From the NCBI RefSeq assembly GCF_017592545.1, contig NZ_JAGFOA010000006.1, positions 186,001 to 250,000 of the forward strand: DNA of 64,000 bases, read 5' to 3'. Of this stretch, positions 1-10,100 are shown in pieces. The stretch comes from Microbacterium stercoris. Its GTDB lineage: Bacteria; Actinomycetota; Actinomycetes; Actinomycetales; Microbacteriaceae. How positions within the stretch are numbered: position 1 is the stretch's first letter; every line of letters starts with the position of its first letter. The notes beneath the pieces were generated by a model. That model had not been told where the DNA came from, searched no databases, and saw only the letters and a program-made list of their open reading frames with translations. Position numbers and translations under genes: made by a program.

Positions 1-687
1 GAGATCCGGCGATTCACGGCGCGATCGCGCCGGCGTCGCATGACCTGGGTCATCTCCCTCTCTTCGATCGTCCTGCTGATCGCGGGCAGCGTCGGCGCGG
101 CCTACAGCCCGCTGTTCGCCGTCGAGCGGATCGCCATCGAAGGCACGGTGACGCTGGACCAGAACGCCCTGCAGCAGGCGCTCGCCGGACAGATGGGCCG
201 CCCGCTGCCGCTCGTCGACCAGAGCGAGATCAAGGCCGCTCTCGTGGGCTTCCCTCTGATCGAGACCTATGCCCTCGAGGCCCGCCCGCCGCATGATCTG
301 CTGCTGCGGATCGTCGAACGCACGCCGATCGGCGTGGTCGCATCCGATGCCGGCTTCACCGTCGTCGACGCGGCGGGCGTTGTGCTGTCGACTGCGGGCG
401 ACAAGCCCGCGGGCCTGCCGCAGATCGACGCCGCGGGCGGACTCACCTCGCCGGCCTTCGCCGCGGCGGGACAAGTGCTGCGCTCTCTCTCCTCCGAGGT
501 GCACGGCCTCGTCGGATTGGTCCGCGCCACCACGCCCGACGACGTCACGCTCATCCTCGGCGACGGCACCGAGGTGCTGTGGGGGAGCGCCGAGAACTCC
601 TCGGCCAAGACCCGGGCATTCCTGGCGGCCCCCGACGGATACGGGTACTACGACGTGTCCTCGCCGCGCTCCGTCATCGTGCGCTGA
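1..687 (+). CDS. ftsQ: Cell division protein FtsQ, 5'-truncated by window edge
   Basis: This bitopic membrane protein of the divisome links the early and late division proteins at the septum. The reading frame is open from base 1, so the N-terminal cytoplasmic part lies outside the window. The visible part begins with an arginine-rich stretch before the internal ATG at base 40. One membrane segment follows (ISLSSIVLLIAGSVGAAY), then a POTRA-like region (FAVERIAIEGTVTLDQNAL) and a beta domain. ftsZ follows after a 184-base gap, which is the usual order in actinobacteria. The FtsQ assignment rests on context as much as sequence, because this family diverges fast. DivIB is the same family under another name. 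Confidence 0.88.
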   Translation, partial: EIRRFTARSRRRRMTWVISLSSIVLLIAGSVGAAYSPLFAVERIAIEGTVTLDQNALQQALAGQMGRPLPLVDQSEIKAALVGFPLIETYALEARPPHDLLLRIVERTPIGVVASDAGFTVVDAAGVVLSTAGDKPAGLPQIDAAGGLTSPAFAAAGQVLRSLSSEVHGLVGLVRATTPDDVTLILGDGTEVLWGSAENSSAKTRAFLAAPDGYGYYDVSSPRSVIVR

Positions 688-871
688 CCTGTTCAGGCTC
701 TGACGCGCCCGATCCGGCGACACGCCCGCGCCCAATCCGGGCGTGGTGCCGTTGCGCGCTTACCTTCAGTGAAGGAAATGCATACCGGGCAATACTTTAA
801 CCCTCATGTTGAGCATGAAGGTTGAGGGACCGGGGATGACACCCGAAGGTTCGCAAGCATCGGAGGCCGGC

Positions 872-2038
872 ATGAGCCAGAACCAGAACTACCTCGCCGT
901 GATCAAGGTCGTCGGCGTCGGCGGCGGTGGCGTGAACGCCGTCAACCGCATGATCGAGCTCGGCCTCCGTGGGGTCGAGTTCATCGCCGTCAACACCGAC
1001 GCGCAGGCGCTGCTGATGAGCGACGCCGACGTCAAGCTCGACGTGGGCCGCGAGCTCACTCGCGGTCTCGGCGCCGGTGCCGATCCCGAGGTCGGGCGAC
1101 GCGCCGCAGAGGATCACGCCGAGGAGATCGAGCAGGCCCTCGCGGGCGCCGACATGGTCTTCGTCACCGCGGGCGAGGGCGGCGGCACCGGCACGGGCGG
1201 AGCTCCGGTTGTGGCGCGCATCGCCAAGTCGATCGGCGCCCTCACCATCGGCGTGGTCACCAAGCCCTTCTCCTTCGAGGGCCGTCGCCGCCAGAACCAG
1301 GCCGAGATGGGCGTCGCAGCCCTCAAGGAAGAGGTCGACACCCTCATCGTGGTGCCGAACGACCGCCTCCTCGAGATCAGCGACCGCGGCATCTCCATGG
1401 TCGAGGCCTTCGCCACGGCCGACCAGGTGCTCCTCGCCGGTGTCCAGGGCATCACCGATCTCATCACCACCCCCGGACTCATCAACCTCGACTTCGCCGA
1501 CGTGAAGTCCGTGATGCAGGGCGCGGGGTCGGCCCTGATGGGCATCGGATCGGCGCGCGGCGCCGATCGTGCCATCAAGGCCGCGGAGCTCGCCGTCGAG
1601 TCGCCGCTGCTGGAGGCCTCGATCGAGGGCGCGCACGGTGTCCTCCTGTCGATCCAGGGTGGATCGAACCTCGGCATCTTCGAGATCAATGACGCCGCGC
1701 AGCTGGTCAAGGAGGCCGCGCACCCCGAGGCCAACATCATCTTCGGCACGGTCATCGACGACACCCTCGGCGACGAGGTGCGTGTGACGGTCATCGCGGC
1801 GGGCTTCGACGGGGGAGAGCCGCAGCAGCGCATCGAGATCCCGTCCCACGTCGCGACCCGCTCGTCCGCCCCCGCGGCCTCGAACGTCGCGGCGTCGGCG
1901 CCTGCCCCCACGGAGGCAGCGGCACCGGCTGAGCGCGAGCCCGTCGCCGTGGCGGCGCAGGTGCCGGTGCTGCCCGACTCCGGTTTCGACTCCGCGTTCG
2001 GCGACGACGACCTCGACATCCCCGACTTCCTGAAGTGA
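872..2038 (+). CDS. ftsZ: Cell division GTPase FtsZ
   Basis: FtsZ is a tubulin-like GTPase that polymerises into the Z ring and recruits the divisome. The start chosen is the ATG reading [20 protein letters not shown], preceded by a GGAGG-like site at 862-866; the open frame begins further up, at 806, but family members start here. The glycine-rich T1 loop ([13 protein letters not shown]), the tubulin signature [11 protein letters not shown] and the T7 loop ([11 protein letters not shown]) with its catalytic aspartates are all present. An alanine/proline-rich linker leads to the conserved C-terminal tail [10 protein letters not shown], the docking site for partners such as SepF. The product is 388 residues, normal for actinobacteria. 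The 184 bases upstream probably carry its promoters. Confidence 0.98.
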   Translation: MSQNQNYLAVIKVVGVGGGGVNAVNRMIELGLRGVEFIAVNTDAQALLMSDADVKLDVGRELTRGLGAGADPEVGRRAAEDHAEEIEQALAGADMVFVTAGEGGGTGTGGAPVVARIAKSIGALTIGVVTKPFSFEGRRRQNQAEMGVAALKEEVDTLIVVPNDRLLEISDRGISMVEAFATADQVLLAGVQGITDLITTPGLINLDFADVKSVMQGAGSALMGIGSARGADRAIKAAELAVESPLLEASIEGAHGVLLSIQGGSNLGIFEINDAAQLVKEAAHPEANIIFGTVIDDTLGDEVRVTVIAAGFDGGEPQQRIEIPSHVATRSSAPAASNVAASAPAPTEAAAPAEREPVAVAAQVPVLPDSGFDSAFGDDDLDIPDFLK

Positions 2039-2042
2039 TCCG

Positions 2043-2729
2043 GTGACGGATCTCGCGCAGCGCCTCGCCGATGTGGACTCCCGCATCGGCGAGGCCGCGC
2101 GTGCCGTGGGGCGAGATGTGGGAGAGCTGACGCGCATCGTCGTCACGAAGTTCCACCCCGCCTCCCTGGTGCGCGAACTCCATGACCTGGGCGTGCGTGA
2201 GCTCGGGGAGAACCGCCAGCAGGAGCTGAGCTCCAAGGCGGCGGAGACCGCGGACCTCACGGATCTCACCTGGCACTTCATCGGGCAGGCGCAGACGAAC
2301 AAGGCTCGGCAGATCCGCCGCGCCGCGCACGTCGTCCACTCGGTGGATCGCGAGCGCCTCGTGGACGCGCTCGACGCCGCGGCGGAGCCGACGGATCCGG
2401 TCCTGGACGTCCTGATGCAGATCAACCTCACGGCGGACCCGGCGCGCGGGGGAGTCGATCCCGCTGGAGTCGAAGCCCTCGCGGAGCGCATCGCCACCGC
2501 ATCGACCCTGCGACTGCGCGGGGTCATGGCGGTCGCACCTCTCGATGAGGAACCCGCCGCCGCCTTCGAGCGTCTCGCGGGTTGTGCTGCCCGCGTGCGC
2601 TCCGTCGTGCCCGAAGCGGACTGGATCTCCGCCGGCATGACCGCTGATTTCGCCGAGGCGATCGCCCATGGCGCGACACACCTGCGGATCGGTTCCGCAA
2701 TCACGGGACCGCGCCCGCCCCGGGCGTAG
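2043..2729 (+). CDS. yggS: YggS/PipY family PLP-binding protein
   Basis: This alanine-racemase-fold protein binds pyridoxal 5'-phosphate without known enzymatic activity and buffers the PLP pool. The PLP lysine is in IVVTKFHP (about residue 36). The phosphate-binding element reads [10 protein letters not shown], and [10 protein letters not shown] and [10 protein letters not shown] are family signatures. It starts at GTG four bases after the ftsZ stop and is therefore probably translationally coupled to it. Its place between ftsZ and sepF is the standard Gram-positive order. At 228 residues it has the usual length. Confidence 0.95.
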   Translation: MTDLAQRLADVDSRIGEAARAVGRDVGELTRIVVTKFHPASLVRELHDLGVRELGENRQQELSSKAAETADLTDLTWHFIGQAQTNKARQIRRAAHVVHSVDRERLVDALDAAAEPTDPVLDVLMQINLTADPARGGVDPAGVEALAERIATASTLRLRGVMAVAPLDEEPAAAFERLAGCAARVRSVVPEADWISAGMTADFAEAIAHGATHLRIGSAITGPRPPRA

Positions 2730-2763
2730 CCTCGAACCAGACGAGCAGACTACGGAGGACGCC

Positions 2764-3240
2764 ATGGCGAACCCGCTCAAGAAGACGATGGTCTACCTCG
2801 GCCTTGCCGACGAGGAGGAGTACGACGATGCGCAGGAGCCTCAGCGCGCCCCGCGTGAGTCGCACCGGGAGGAGCTGCAGCACGACGACGTCAAGCCTGC
2901 TCCGATCACGCCGCTGCGCCGCCCGGCCGTCGTCCGCCAGCCCGCAGCAGGTGCCGTGAACGAGATCGTCACCGTCCACCCGAAGCAGTATCGCGACGCC
3001 CAGGCGATCGCCGAGCACTTCCGTGACGGCATCCCCGTGATCATCAACCTCTCGCAGATGAGCGACGCCGACGCGCGTCGCCTCATCGACTTCGCGAGCG
3101 GTCTCTCGCTGGGCCTCTACGGCCGGATCGAGCGTGTGACGAGCAAGGTCTTCCTGCTCTCGCCGGAGAACATCGCGGTCTCGGGTGACGGGGGAATCGC
3201 GCACGCGGACCCCGACGCGGCCCCCTTCGCCCAGGCCTGA
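2764..3240 (+). CDS. sepF: Cell division protein SepF
   Basis: SepF anchors FtsZ to the membrane and is the main Z-ring tether in actinobacteria, which lack FtsA. The start is the ATG of [20 protein letters not shown], preceded by GGAGGA at about 2755; the N-terminal amphipathic helix that inserts in the membrane is visible. A charged linker follows, then the SepF core ([49 protein letters not shown]). Length is 158 residues. It is followed closely by the yggT gene, consistent with a division operon. Confidence 0.96.
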   Translation: MANPLKKTMVYLGLADEEEYDDAQEPQRAPRESHREELQHDDVKPAPITPLRRPAVVRQPAAGAVNEIVTVHPKQYRDAQAIAEHFRDGIPVIINLSQMSDADARRLIDFASGLSLGLYGRIERVTSKVFLLSPENIAVSGDGGIAHADPDAAPFAQA

Positions 3241-3259
3241 CGGCCGCCCTTCGCTCGTC

Positions 3260-3562
3260 GTGGGCTCCGTCGTCGGCCTGATCGCGTCGATTCTCAACCT
3301 CGTCGTCCTGCTCTACATCCTCGTGCTGTTCGCGAGGCTGGTGCTCGAGTACATCCCGATGTTCAATCGCGAGTGGCGCCCCAAGGGCGCGCTGCTCGTG
3401 GTGGCAGAGGTGACCTACACGGTCACGGATCCGCCGATCCGCTTCCTGCGCCGGTTCATCCCGCCGTTGCGCTTCGGCGGCATCGCGATCGACTTCGCCT
3501 TCGCGCTCACGATGCTGATCTGCTTCGTGCTGCTGCAGGTGACACGCGCCTTCATGGCGTGA
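3260..3562 (+). CDS. YggT family membrane protein
   Basis: This small integral membrane protein has two hydrophobic segments (LIASILNLVVLLYILVLFAR and FAFALTMLICFVLLQVTRAF) flanking a basic stretch that contains PPIRFLRRFIPP, a hallmark of the family. Its molecular role is not settled; it recurs beside sepF and divIVA in Gram-positives and is thought to act near the division or osmotic-stress machinery. The start is uncertain: GTG at 3260 gives a 100-residue protein of family length, while the frame stays open upstream into sepF. No clear ribosome-binding site decides it. Confidence 0.85.
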   Translation: MGSVVGLIASILNLVVLLYILVLFARLVLEYIPMFNREWRPKGALLVVAEVTYTVTDPPIRFLRRFIPPLRFGGIAIDFAFALTMLICFVLLQVTRAFMA

Positions 3563-3664
3563 CCCTTCCGTTCGCGCCGAATGCCGCGGCGGTTATGCTT
3601 GCAAACGGAGAAGTGCCCGGGGGTCCATCCCAAGGCCACAGACACCCACGGATAGGAGCCACTC

Positions 3665-4297
3665 ATGGCATTGACGCCGGATGACGTCGTCACCAAGCAG
3701 TTCCAGCACGTCCGGTTCAAGGAGGGCTTCGACCCGGATGAGGTCGATGACTTCCTGGACGAGATCGTCGTCGAGTGGCGCAAGACGATCGAGGAGAACA
3801 ACGAGCTGAAGGCCAAGCTCGCCAAGTACGAGTCCGGCGAGCTCGCGCCCGCCGAGGCCGCCGCTCCCACCGCCGAGGCGCCTGTTCCGGCCGAGCCCGA
3901 GCCGGTCGTCGAGCCCGAGCCCCAGGTGGAGCAGGCTCCGGCCGCTCCTGCCGCGGACTTCTCCGCCACGGCCACCAGCGCCGCCAGCATCATCGAGCGC
4001 GCGCAGCGTCTGCACGACGAGCACGTCGCCGAGGGCAAGCAGCTCGCCGAGCAGCTGGTCGACGAGGCCAAGGCCGAGTCGGACCGCATCAAGGCCGAGG
4101 CCGAGACGAAGCAGCGCGAGCTCACCGAGAAGTACGAGCGCGAGCGCACGACGCTCGAGGGCCGCATCACGGAGCTGCGCCAGTTCGAGCGCGACTACCG
4201 CTCACAGCTGCGCAGCTACTTCGAGGGCAAGCTGAAGGATCTCGACGCCACGGGTTCGAACTCGGGCGAAACGCCGGTCTCGGCGATCGGCCTCTGA
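3665..4297 (+). CDS. wag31: Polar growth protein DivIVA/Wag31
   Basis: This coiled-coil scaffold gathers at cell poles and the septum and directs peptidoglycan insertion; it is usually essential in actinobacteria. The conserved N-terminal DivIVA domain is clear (MALTPDDVVTKQFQHVRFKE, then GFDPDEVDDFLDEI). A proline/glutamate/alanine-rich linker spans roughly residues 60-100, and a long charged coiled coil follows (about 105-190). A GGAG-type site at 3655-3658 supports the start. The product is 210 residues, with a shorter C-terminal coil than the mycobacterial protein. It closes the division cluster. Confidence 0.96.
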   Translation: MALTPDDVVTKQFQHVRFKEGFDPDEVDDFLDEIVVEWRKTIEENNELKAKLAKYESGELAPAEAAAPTAEAPVPAEPEPVVEPEPQVEQAPAAPAADFSATATSAASIIERAQRLHDEHVAEGKQLAEQLVDEAKAESDRIKAEAETKQRELTEKYERERTTLEGRITELRQFERDYRSQLRSYFEGKLKDLDATGSNSGETPVSAIGL

Positions 4298-4304
4298 GCC
4301 GGTT

Positions 4305-4865
4305 TTGACGGACCGCGCACCCCTGCGTACGGCGGCGGCCAGCATCACGATCGCGATCCTCGCGGTCCTGGTGCTGGCCGCCGACCAGTTCGCCAAGCAC
4401 GTCGCTCTCACCTCGCTGCCGCTGCAGACCCCGGTCCCGGTGCTGGGTGAGTTCCTCCAGTGGTACCTGGTGAAGAATCCGGGCGCCGCCTTCTCGATCG
4501 GCGAGGGCGTCACCTGGCTCTTCAGCATCGCCCTCGGCGTCGTCGCCGTCGCCATCGTCTACACCGGCATCACCCGCGTGCGCTCGCGTGTCTGGAGCGT
4601 GGTGCTCGGACTGCTGCTCGGCGGCGTCCTGGGAAACCTCGGTGATCGGCTGTTCCGCGAACCCGGCTTCGCCGTCGGCCACGTCGTCGACTTCATCTCG
4701 ACGCCCTGGATGATGCCCGCCATCTACAACGTCGCCGACATCTTCATCGTCTGCAGCATGATCGCGGTCGCCGCACTGGTCCTGTTCGGCGTGCCGCTGG
4801 ACGGGTCCGGTCGCGCGAAGAGCGCCGCCCCGGTCGACGAGCCCGAAGCCTCGCTGGAGGACTGA
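4305..4865 (+). CDS. lspA: Lipoprotein signal peptidase LspA
   Basis: LspA is an aspartic membrane protease that cuts the signal peptide of prolipoproteins just before the lipid-modified cysteine. Four hydrophobic segments are visible. The catalytic motifs are GNLGDRL (Asp114) and YNVADIF (Asp145), and [11 protein letters not shown] is a further family block. The start is TTG, seven bases after the wag31 stop, an unusual start codon but the only one placed well. The stop overlaps the next ATG (TGATG). Many of the electron-transfer proteins encoded at 25-29 kb would be substrates of this pathway. Confidence 0.96.
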   Translation: MTDRAPLRTAAASITIAILAVLVLAADQFAKHVALTSLPLQTPVPVLGEFLQWYLVKNPGAAFSIGEGVTWLFSIALGVVAVAIVYTGITRVRSRVWSVVLGLLLGGVLGNLGDRLFREPGFAVGHVVDFISTPWMMPAIYNVADIFIVCSMIAVAALVLFGVPLDGSGRAKSAAPVDEPEASLED

Positions 4866-5785
4866 TGGAGTTTCGTCGTATGCCCGTTCCGGACGGGATG
4901 GACGGCGTCCGGGTGGACGCCGCGCTCGCCAAGATGCTCGGGTTCTCGCGCACGTTCGCGGCCGAGGTCGCCGAGGCGGGGGGCGTCGAGCTCGATGGCG
5001 TCACCCTGGGGAAGTCCGACCGCCTCGTCGGGGGAGCCTGGCTGGATGTGTCGTGGAGACCGAAGGAGGAGCCCCGGATCGTTCCCGTGGACGTCCCGGA
5101 CCTCGGCATCGTGTACCAGGACGACCACATCGTCGTGGTGGACAAGCCGGTCGGCGTCGCGGCGCATCCCTCGCTCGGCTGGGAAGGGCCGACCGTGCTC
5201 GGCGCCCTGGCCGGCGCGGGCGTCCGGGTCGCCACCACGGGTGCCGCCGAGCGGCAGGGCATCGTGCATCGCCTCGACGTCGGCACGAGCGGCCTGATGG
5301 TCGTCGCCAAGACCGAGCACGCGTACACGGTGCTCAAGCGCGCCTTCAAGGAGCGCACCGTGGAGAAGATCTACCACGCGGTCGTGCAGGGTCATCCGGA
5401 TCCGCTGTCCGGAACGATCGACGCGCCCATCGGACGTCACCACAGCCACTCCTGGAAGTTCGCGGTGACCCCCGAGGGGAAGGACTCCGTCACGCACTAC
5501 GAGACCATCGAGGCATTCCCCGGCGCCTCGCTGCTGGAGATCCACCTCGAGACGGGCCGCACCCACCAGATCCGCGTCCACATGGCCGCTCACCGGCATC
5601 CGTGCGTGGGCGATCCGCTCTACGGCGCCGACCCGACGATGTCGGCCCGCCTCGGTCTCACGCGGCAGTGGCTGCATGCGCACGAGCTCTCGTTCGCGCA
5701 CCCCGCCACGGGTGATCGCGTCACGTTCAGGTCGGAGTACCCTGCCGACCTCGCCCACGCGCTGGCGGTGCTGCGCGGGGAGTGA
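4865..5785 (+). CDS. rluD: RluA-family 23S rRNA pseudouridine synthase (RluD-like)
   Basis: The enzyme isomerises specific uridines to pseudouridine in structured RNA, most likely in large-subunit rRNA. An N-terminal S4-like RNA-binding segment (residues about 15-60) precedes the catalytic domain. The catalytic aspartate is Asp138 in [28 protein letters not shown] and GDPLYGAD are further signatures. The start overlaps the lspA stop, and this lspA-rluD pair is common in Gram-positives. Exact target position is inferred from family and not visible in sequence. Confidence 0.93.
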   Translation: MEFRRMPVPDGMDGVRVDAALAKMLGFSRTFAAEVAEAGGVELDGVTLGKSDRLVGGAWLDVSWRPKEEPRIVPVDVPDLGIVYQDDHIVVVDKPVGVAAHPSLGWEGPTVLGALAGAGVRVATTGAAERQGIVHRLDVGTSGLMVVAKTEHAYTVLKRAFKERTVEKIYHAVVQGHPDPLSGTIDAPIGRHHSHSWKFAVTPEGKDSVTHYETIEAFPGASLLEIHLETGRTHQIRVHMAAHRHPCVGDPLYGADPTMSARLGLTRQWLHAHELSFAHPATGDRVTFRSEYPADLAHALAVLRGE

Positions 5786-5822
5786 CCTCGCGGATGTCGG
5801 TGGCCGGTGGCACGCTGACCCC

Positions 5823-6395
5823 ATGAGCATCGAGGTGCGTCCGGCGACCGACTTCGAGGGCGTGCGCACGCTCGTGGGGCCGAAGAATCCGGATTCGAAC
5901 GTGTGCTGGTGCCTGAGCCATCGTGTGCCGGGCAGTGTCAACTCCTCGCTCAAGGGACCGGAACGGGCGGAGTTCGTGAGGGCGATGTGCGCATCGGACA
6001 TCCCACCAGGAGTGCTCGCCTACGACGGCCTCGAGCCGGTCGGATGGGCGGGCGTCGCACCGCGCTCCGAGACGCAGTACGCACGAAGCCGCAAGGTGCC
6101 GCGGGTCGACGACCTCGACGTGTGGAGCGTGTGGTGCTTCCGCGTGCGACCCGGTCATCGCAAGCAGGGCATCCTCGACCGGCTGCTCGAGGGGGCGGTG
6201 GCCTTCGCGCGCGACCGCGGCGCCCCCGCGATCGAGGGTTATCCCGTCGACAACCGCGGGGCAAAGGTCGATCAGACGATGGCATTCGTCGGCTTCCGCT
6301 CGCAGTTCGAGCGCGCGGGCTTCACGATGGTCGCCGAGACCGCGTCGGTCTCGGGAGGATTCCCCCGAGTGGTGATGCGACGCGAGCTGCGCTGA
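5823..6395 (+). CDS. GNAT family N-acetyltransferase
   Basis: A 190-residue member of the acetyl-CoA-dependent N-acetyltransferase superfamily. The acetyl-CoA-binding region is recognisable as VWCFRVRPGHRKQGILDRLL, a degenerate form of the V-x-x-x-x-R-x-x-G-x-G/A loop, followed by FARDRGAPAIEGYPVD. The N-terminal CWCLSHR block and the YPVD element place it with the small-molecule acetyltransferases found widely in actinobacteria; the substrate is unknown. The start is an ATG 37 bases after rluD. It is probably transcribed alone or with rluD. Confidence 0.85.
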   Translation: MSIEVRPATDFEGVRTLVGPKNPDSNVCWCLSHRVPGSVNSSLKGPERAEFVRAMCASDIPPGVLAYDGLEPVGWAGVAPRSETQYARSRKVPRVDDLDVWSVWCFRVRPGHRKQGILDRLLEGAVAFARDRGAPAIEGYPVDNRGAKVDQTMAFVGFRSQFERAGFTMVAETASVSGGFPRVVMRRELR

Positions 6396-6444
6396 GCCTG
6401 TCAACCCCTGCGCGCCACCCGGGGGACATCGAGAGGATGAGCGC

Positions 6445-7065
6445 ATGGCCGACGGCAGGACGACACGCGACACGACCATCGGGCGATGGACCGAAGCCCT
6501 TGCGGGCGCGGGCGGAGATCCCGGAGGGGGATCGGCGGCGGGCGTGACGCTCGCGATCGCGGCGGCGCTGATGTCGATGGTCGCCCGGTACGCGGACGAC
6601 GCCGCGGCGCTCGACCGCGCGGACGCCCTCCGCGGCGCCGCGCTGGAGGCCGCGGATGCGGATGCGGCCGTCTCGGCCGCACTCGGGGCGGCCATGCGCC
6701 GGGACGACGAGGGACGACCGGAGGCGATCCGAGAGGCGTCGCTCGAGGCGGCTCGATCGTCCGCGCGTCTCGGCGAGCACGCCCGCGGGGCGGTTCCCGA
6801 CCTCGAGCATCTCGCCGCGGGCGCCGATGCCGCCCTCGTGGCCGATGTCGCGGTCGCCGCCGCGGCCCTTCGCGCGGCGATGTCGGGCGCACGCGCGAAC
6901 CTCAGCAGCGACCTCGGGCTGCTGCGTTCCGTGGGGCTCTCCCTGGCGGAGGTGCGGGCGCTGCATCCGGATCTCTGGGCCGCCGTTGCCGGCCTCGACG
7001 ACGCGATCGCGCGCCTCGATGGCCTGACAGCCCGCATCGACCATCGCGTCGCGCCGACCGACTGA
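6445..7065 (+). CDS. Cyclodeaminase/cyclohydrolase family protein
   Basis: A stand-alone 206-residue all-helical protein of the formimidoyltransferase-cyclodeaminase C-terminal family. The family hallmark GGDPGGGSAAG is at residues about 24-34, next to a hydrophobic helix. Known relatives act on one-carbon tetrahydrofolates: formiminotetrahydrofolate cyclodeaminase, and the FchA methenyltetrahydrofolate cyclohydrolase of methylotrophs, which is about the same size. Which reaction this one runs cannot be told from sequence. It is highly alanine-rich. It lies in the same direction as the genes on both sides, without clear operon partners. Confidence 0.82.
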   Translation: MADGRTTRDTTIGRWTEALAGAGGDPGGGSAAGVTLAIAAALMSMVARYADDAAALDRADALRGAALEAADADAAVSAALGAAMRRDDEGRPEAIREASLEAARSSARLGEHARGAVPDLEHLAAGADAALVADVAVAAAALRAAMSGARANLSSDLGLLRSVGLSLAEVRALHPDLWAAVAGLDDAIARLDGLTARIDHRVAPTD

Positions 7066-7142
7066 TCACGGCGGCCCGGGGACGCGCCCGGGCGCATCGC
7101 GGGGGAGGCGCCGCTGTCGGTGGCCCTCCGTAGACTCGATCC

Positions 7143-10100
7143 ATGGCATCCGACTCTTTCGTCCATCTGCATGTGCACAGCGAGTACTCGATGCTCGACG
7201 GCGCCGCGAAGATCGGCGCCATGACGCAGGCGGCGGCCGAGTACGGCATGCCGGCGATCGCGGTCACCGACCACGGCAACACGTTCGCGGCCTTCGAGTT
7301 CTACAAGGCGGCGCAGGCGTCGGGGGTCAAGCCGATCATCGGGCTCGAGGCCTATGTGACCCCGGGCACGCACCGTAGCGACAAGTCGCGCATCCAGTGG
7401 GGAACGGCCGACCAGAAGTCGGATGACGTCTCCGGCTCGGGCGCTTACACGCACATGACCATGTGGTCGCAGACGACCGAGGGCATGCACAACCTCTTCC
7501 GCCTCAGCTCGCTGTCGAGCATGGAGGGCTACTACTTCAAGCCGCGTATGGACCGCGAGCTGCTGCAGACCTACGGCAAGGGCCTCATCGCGACGACCGG
7601 CTGCCCCTCGGGCGAGATCCAGACGCGTCTGCGCCTCGGGCAGTACAAGGAGGCACGCCAGGCGGCCGCGGAGTTCCAGGACATCTTCGGCAAGGAGAAC
7701 TACTTCGCCGAGCTGATGGATCACGGCCTGTCGATCGAACGGCGGGTCATCACCGACCTGCTCGCGATCTCGAAAGACCTCGGCATCCCGCTCGTGGCCA
7801 CGAACGACTCGCACTACACACACCAGCACGAGGCCGACGCGCACGCCGCGCTCCTGTGCGTGCAGTCCGGCTCCACGCTCGACGACCCCAACCGCTTCAA
7901 GTTCGACGGCGACGGCTACTACGTGAAGTCGGCCGCAGAGATGCGGCATCTGTTCCGCGACAACCCCGAGGCGTGCGACAACACCCTCCTCATCGCCGAG
8001 CGCTGCGAGGTCGAGTTCAACACCTCGGCCAACTACATGCCGCGGTTCCCCGTACCCGAGGGCGAGACGGAGGACAGCTGGCTGGTCAAGGAGGTCGAGG
8101 CGGGCCTGCACTACCGGTATCCGAACGGCATCCCCGACAAGGTGCGCAAGCAGGCGGAGTACGAGACCGGGATCATCCTGCAGATGGGCTTCCCGGGCTA
8201 CTTCCTCGTGGTCGCCGACTTCATCAACTGGGCCAAGGACAACGGCATCCGCGTCGGGCCGGGCCGCGGCTCCGGCGCCGGCTCCATGGTCGCGTACGCG
8301 ATGAAGATCACCGACCTCGACCCGCTCGAGCACGGCCTCATCTTCGAGCGCTTCCTCAACCCCGACCGCGTCTCCATGCCCGACTTCGACGTCGACTTCG
8401 ACGATCGTCGACGCGGCGAGGTGATCGAGTACGTGACGCGCAAGTACGGGTCCGAGCGCGTGGCGCAGATCGTCACGTACGGCACCATCAAGTCGAAGCA
8501 GGCCCTCAAGGACGCGGGCCGTGTGCTCGGCTTCCCGTTCTCGATGGGCGACCGCCTCACCAAGGCGATGCCGCCTGCGGTGATGGGCAAGGACATGCCG
8601 CTCGACGGCATGTTCAATCCCGAGCACCCGCGGTACAAGGAGGCGAGCGAGTTCCGCACGCTCATCGAGACCGACCCTGAGGCCAAGACGGTCTATGACC
8701 GCGCCGTGGGCCTCGAGGGTCTGAAGCGCCAGTGGGGCGTGCACGCCGCGGGCGTCATCATGTCGAGCGAGCCGCTGCTCGACATCATCCCCATCATGCG
8801 CCGCGAGCAGGACGGCCAGATCGTCACGCAGTTCGACTACCCGGCCTGCGAGTCCCTCGGTCTCATCAAGATGGACTTCCTGGGCCTGCGCAACCTGACG
8901 ATCATCTCGGATGCGCTGGACAACATCCGTATGAACCGGGGTGAGGAACTCGACCTCGAGCACCTCGCCCTCGACGACCGCGCCGCCTACGACCTGCTCT
9001 CGCGCGGTGACACCCTGGGTGTGTTCCAGCTCGATGGCGGGCCGATGCGATCTCTGCTGCGCCTGATGAAGCCCGACAACTTCGAGGACATCTCGGCCGT
9101 CATCGCGCTGTACCGACCCGGCCCCATGGGCGCGAACTCGCACACCAACTACGCCCTTCGCAAGAACGGCCTGCAGCCCATCACGCCGATCCATCCCGAG
9201 CTCGAGGAGCCGCTGCGCGACATCCTCGACACCAGCTACGGCCTGATCATCTATCAGGAGCAGGTGATGGCGATCGCGCAGAAGGTCGCAGGGTTCAGCC
9301 TGGGACAGGCCGACATCCTCCGTCGCGCGATGGGCAAGAAGAAGAAGTCCGAGCTCGACAAGCAGTACGAGGGCTTCGCCGGCGGCATGAAGGAACGCGG
9401 CTTCGGCGAGGGCGCGATCCAGGCGCTGTGGGACATCCTGCTGCCCTTCTCCGACTACGCGTTCAACAAGGCGCACTCGGCCGCGTACGGCCTGGTGTCC
9501 TACTGGACCGCCTATCTGAAGGCGCATTACCCCGCCGAGTACATGGCTGCGCTGCTCACCAGCGTCGGCGACTCGAAGGACAAGATGGCTCTCTATCTCA
9601 ACGAGTGCCGTCGTATGGGCATCAAGGTGCTGCCGCCGGACGTCTCCGAGTCGATCAACTTCTTCGCGGCCGTCGGCGAGGACATCCGCTTCGGCCTCGG
9701 CGCCGTGCGCAACGTCGGCTCCAACGTGGTCGACGGCATCATCGCGGGACGCGCAGACGGGCCCTACACGTCGTTCCACGACTTCCTCGCCCGGGTCCCG
9801 CTGCACGTCGCGAACAAGCGCACCGTCGAATCGCTCATCAAAGCGGGGGCCTTCGACTCGACTGGATCCACACGCCGCGCGCTCATCGAGATCCACGAGA
9901 GCGCGGTCGAGGTCGCCGTGACCGACAAGCGAAACGCCGCCGGCGGTGCCATCGGCTTCGACTTCGACAGTCTCTGGGATGAGCCGCAGTCGGTGCAGAA
10001 GGTTCCCGAGCGCCCCGAGTGGACCAAGAAGGACAAGCTCGCGTTCGAGCGCGAGATGCTCGGGCTCTACGTGTCCGATCACCCTCTCGCCGGGCTCGAG

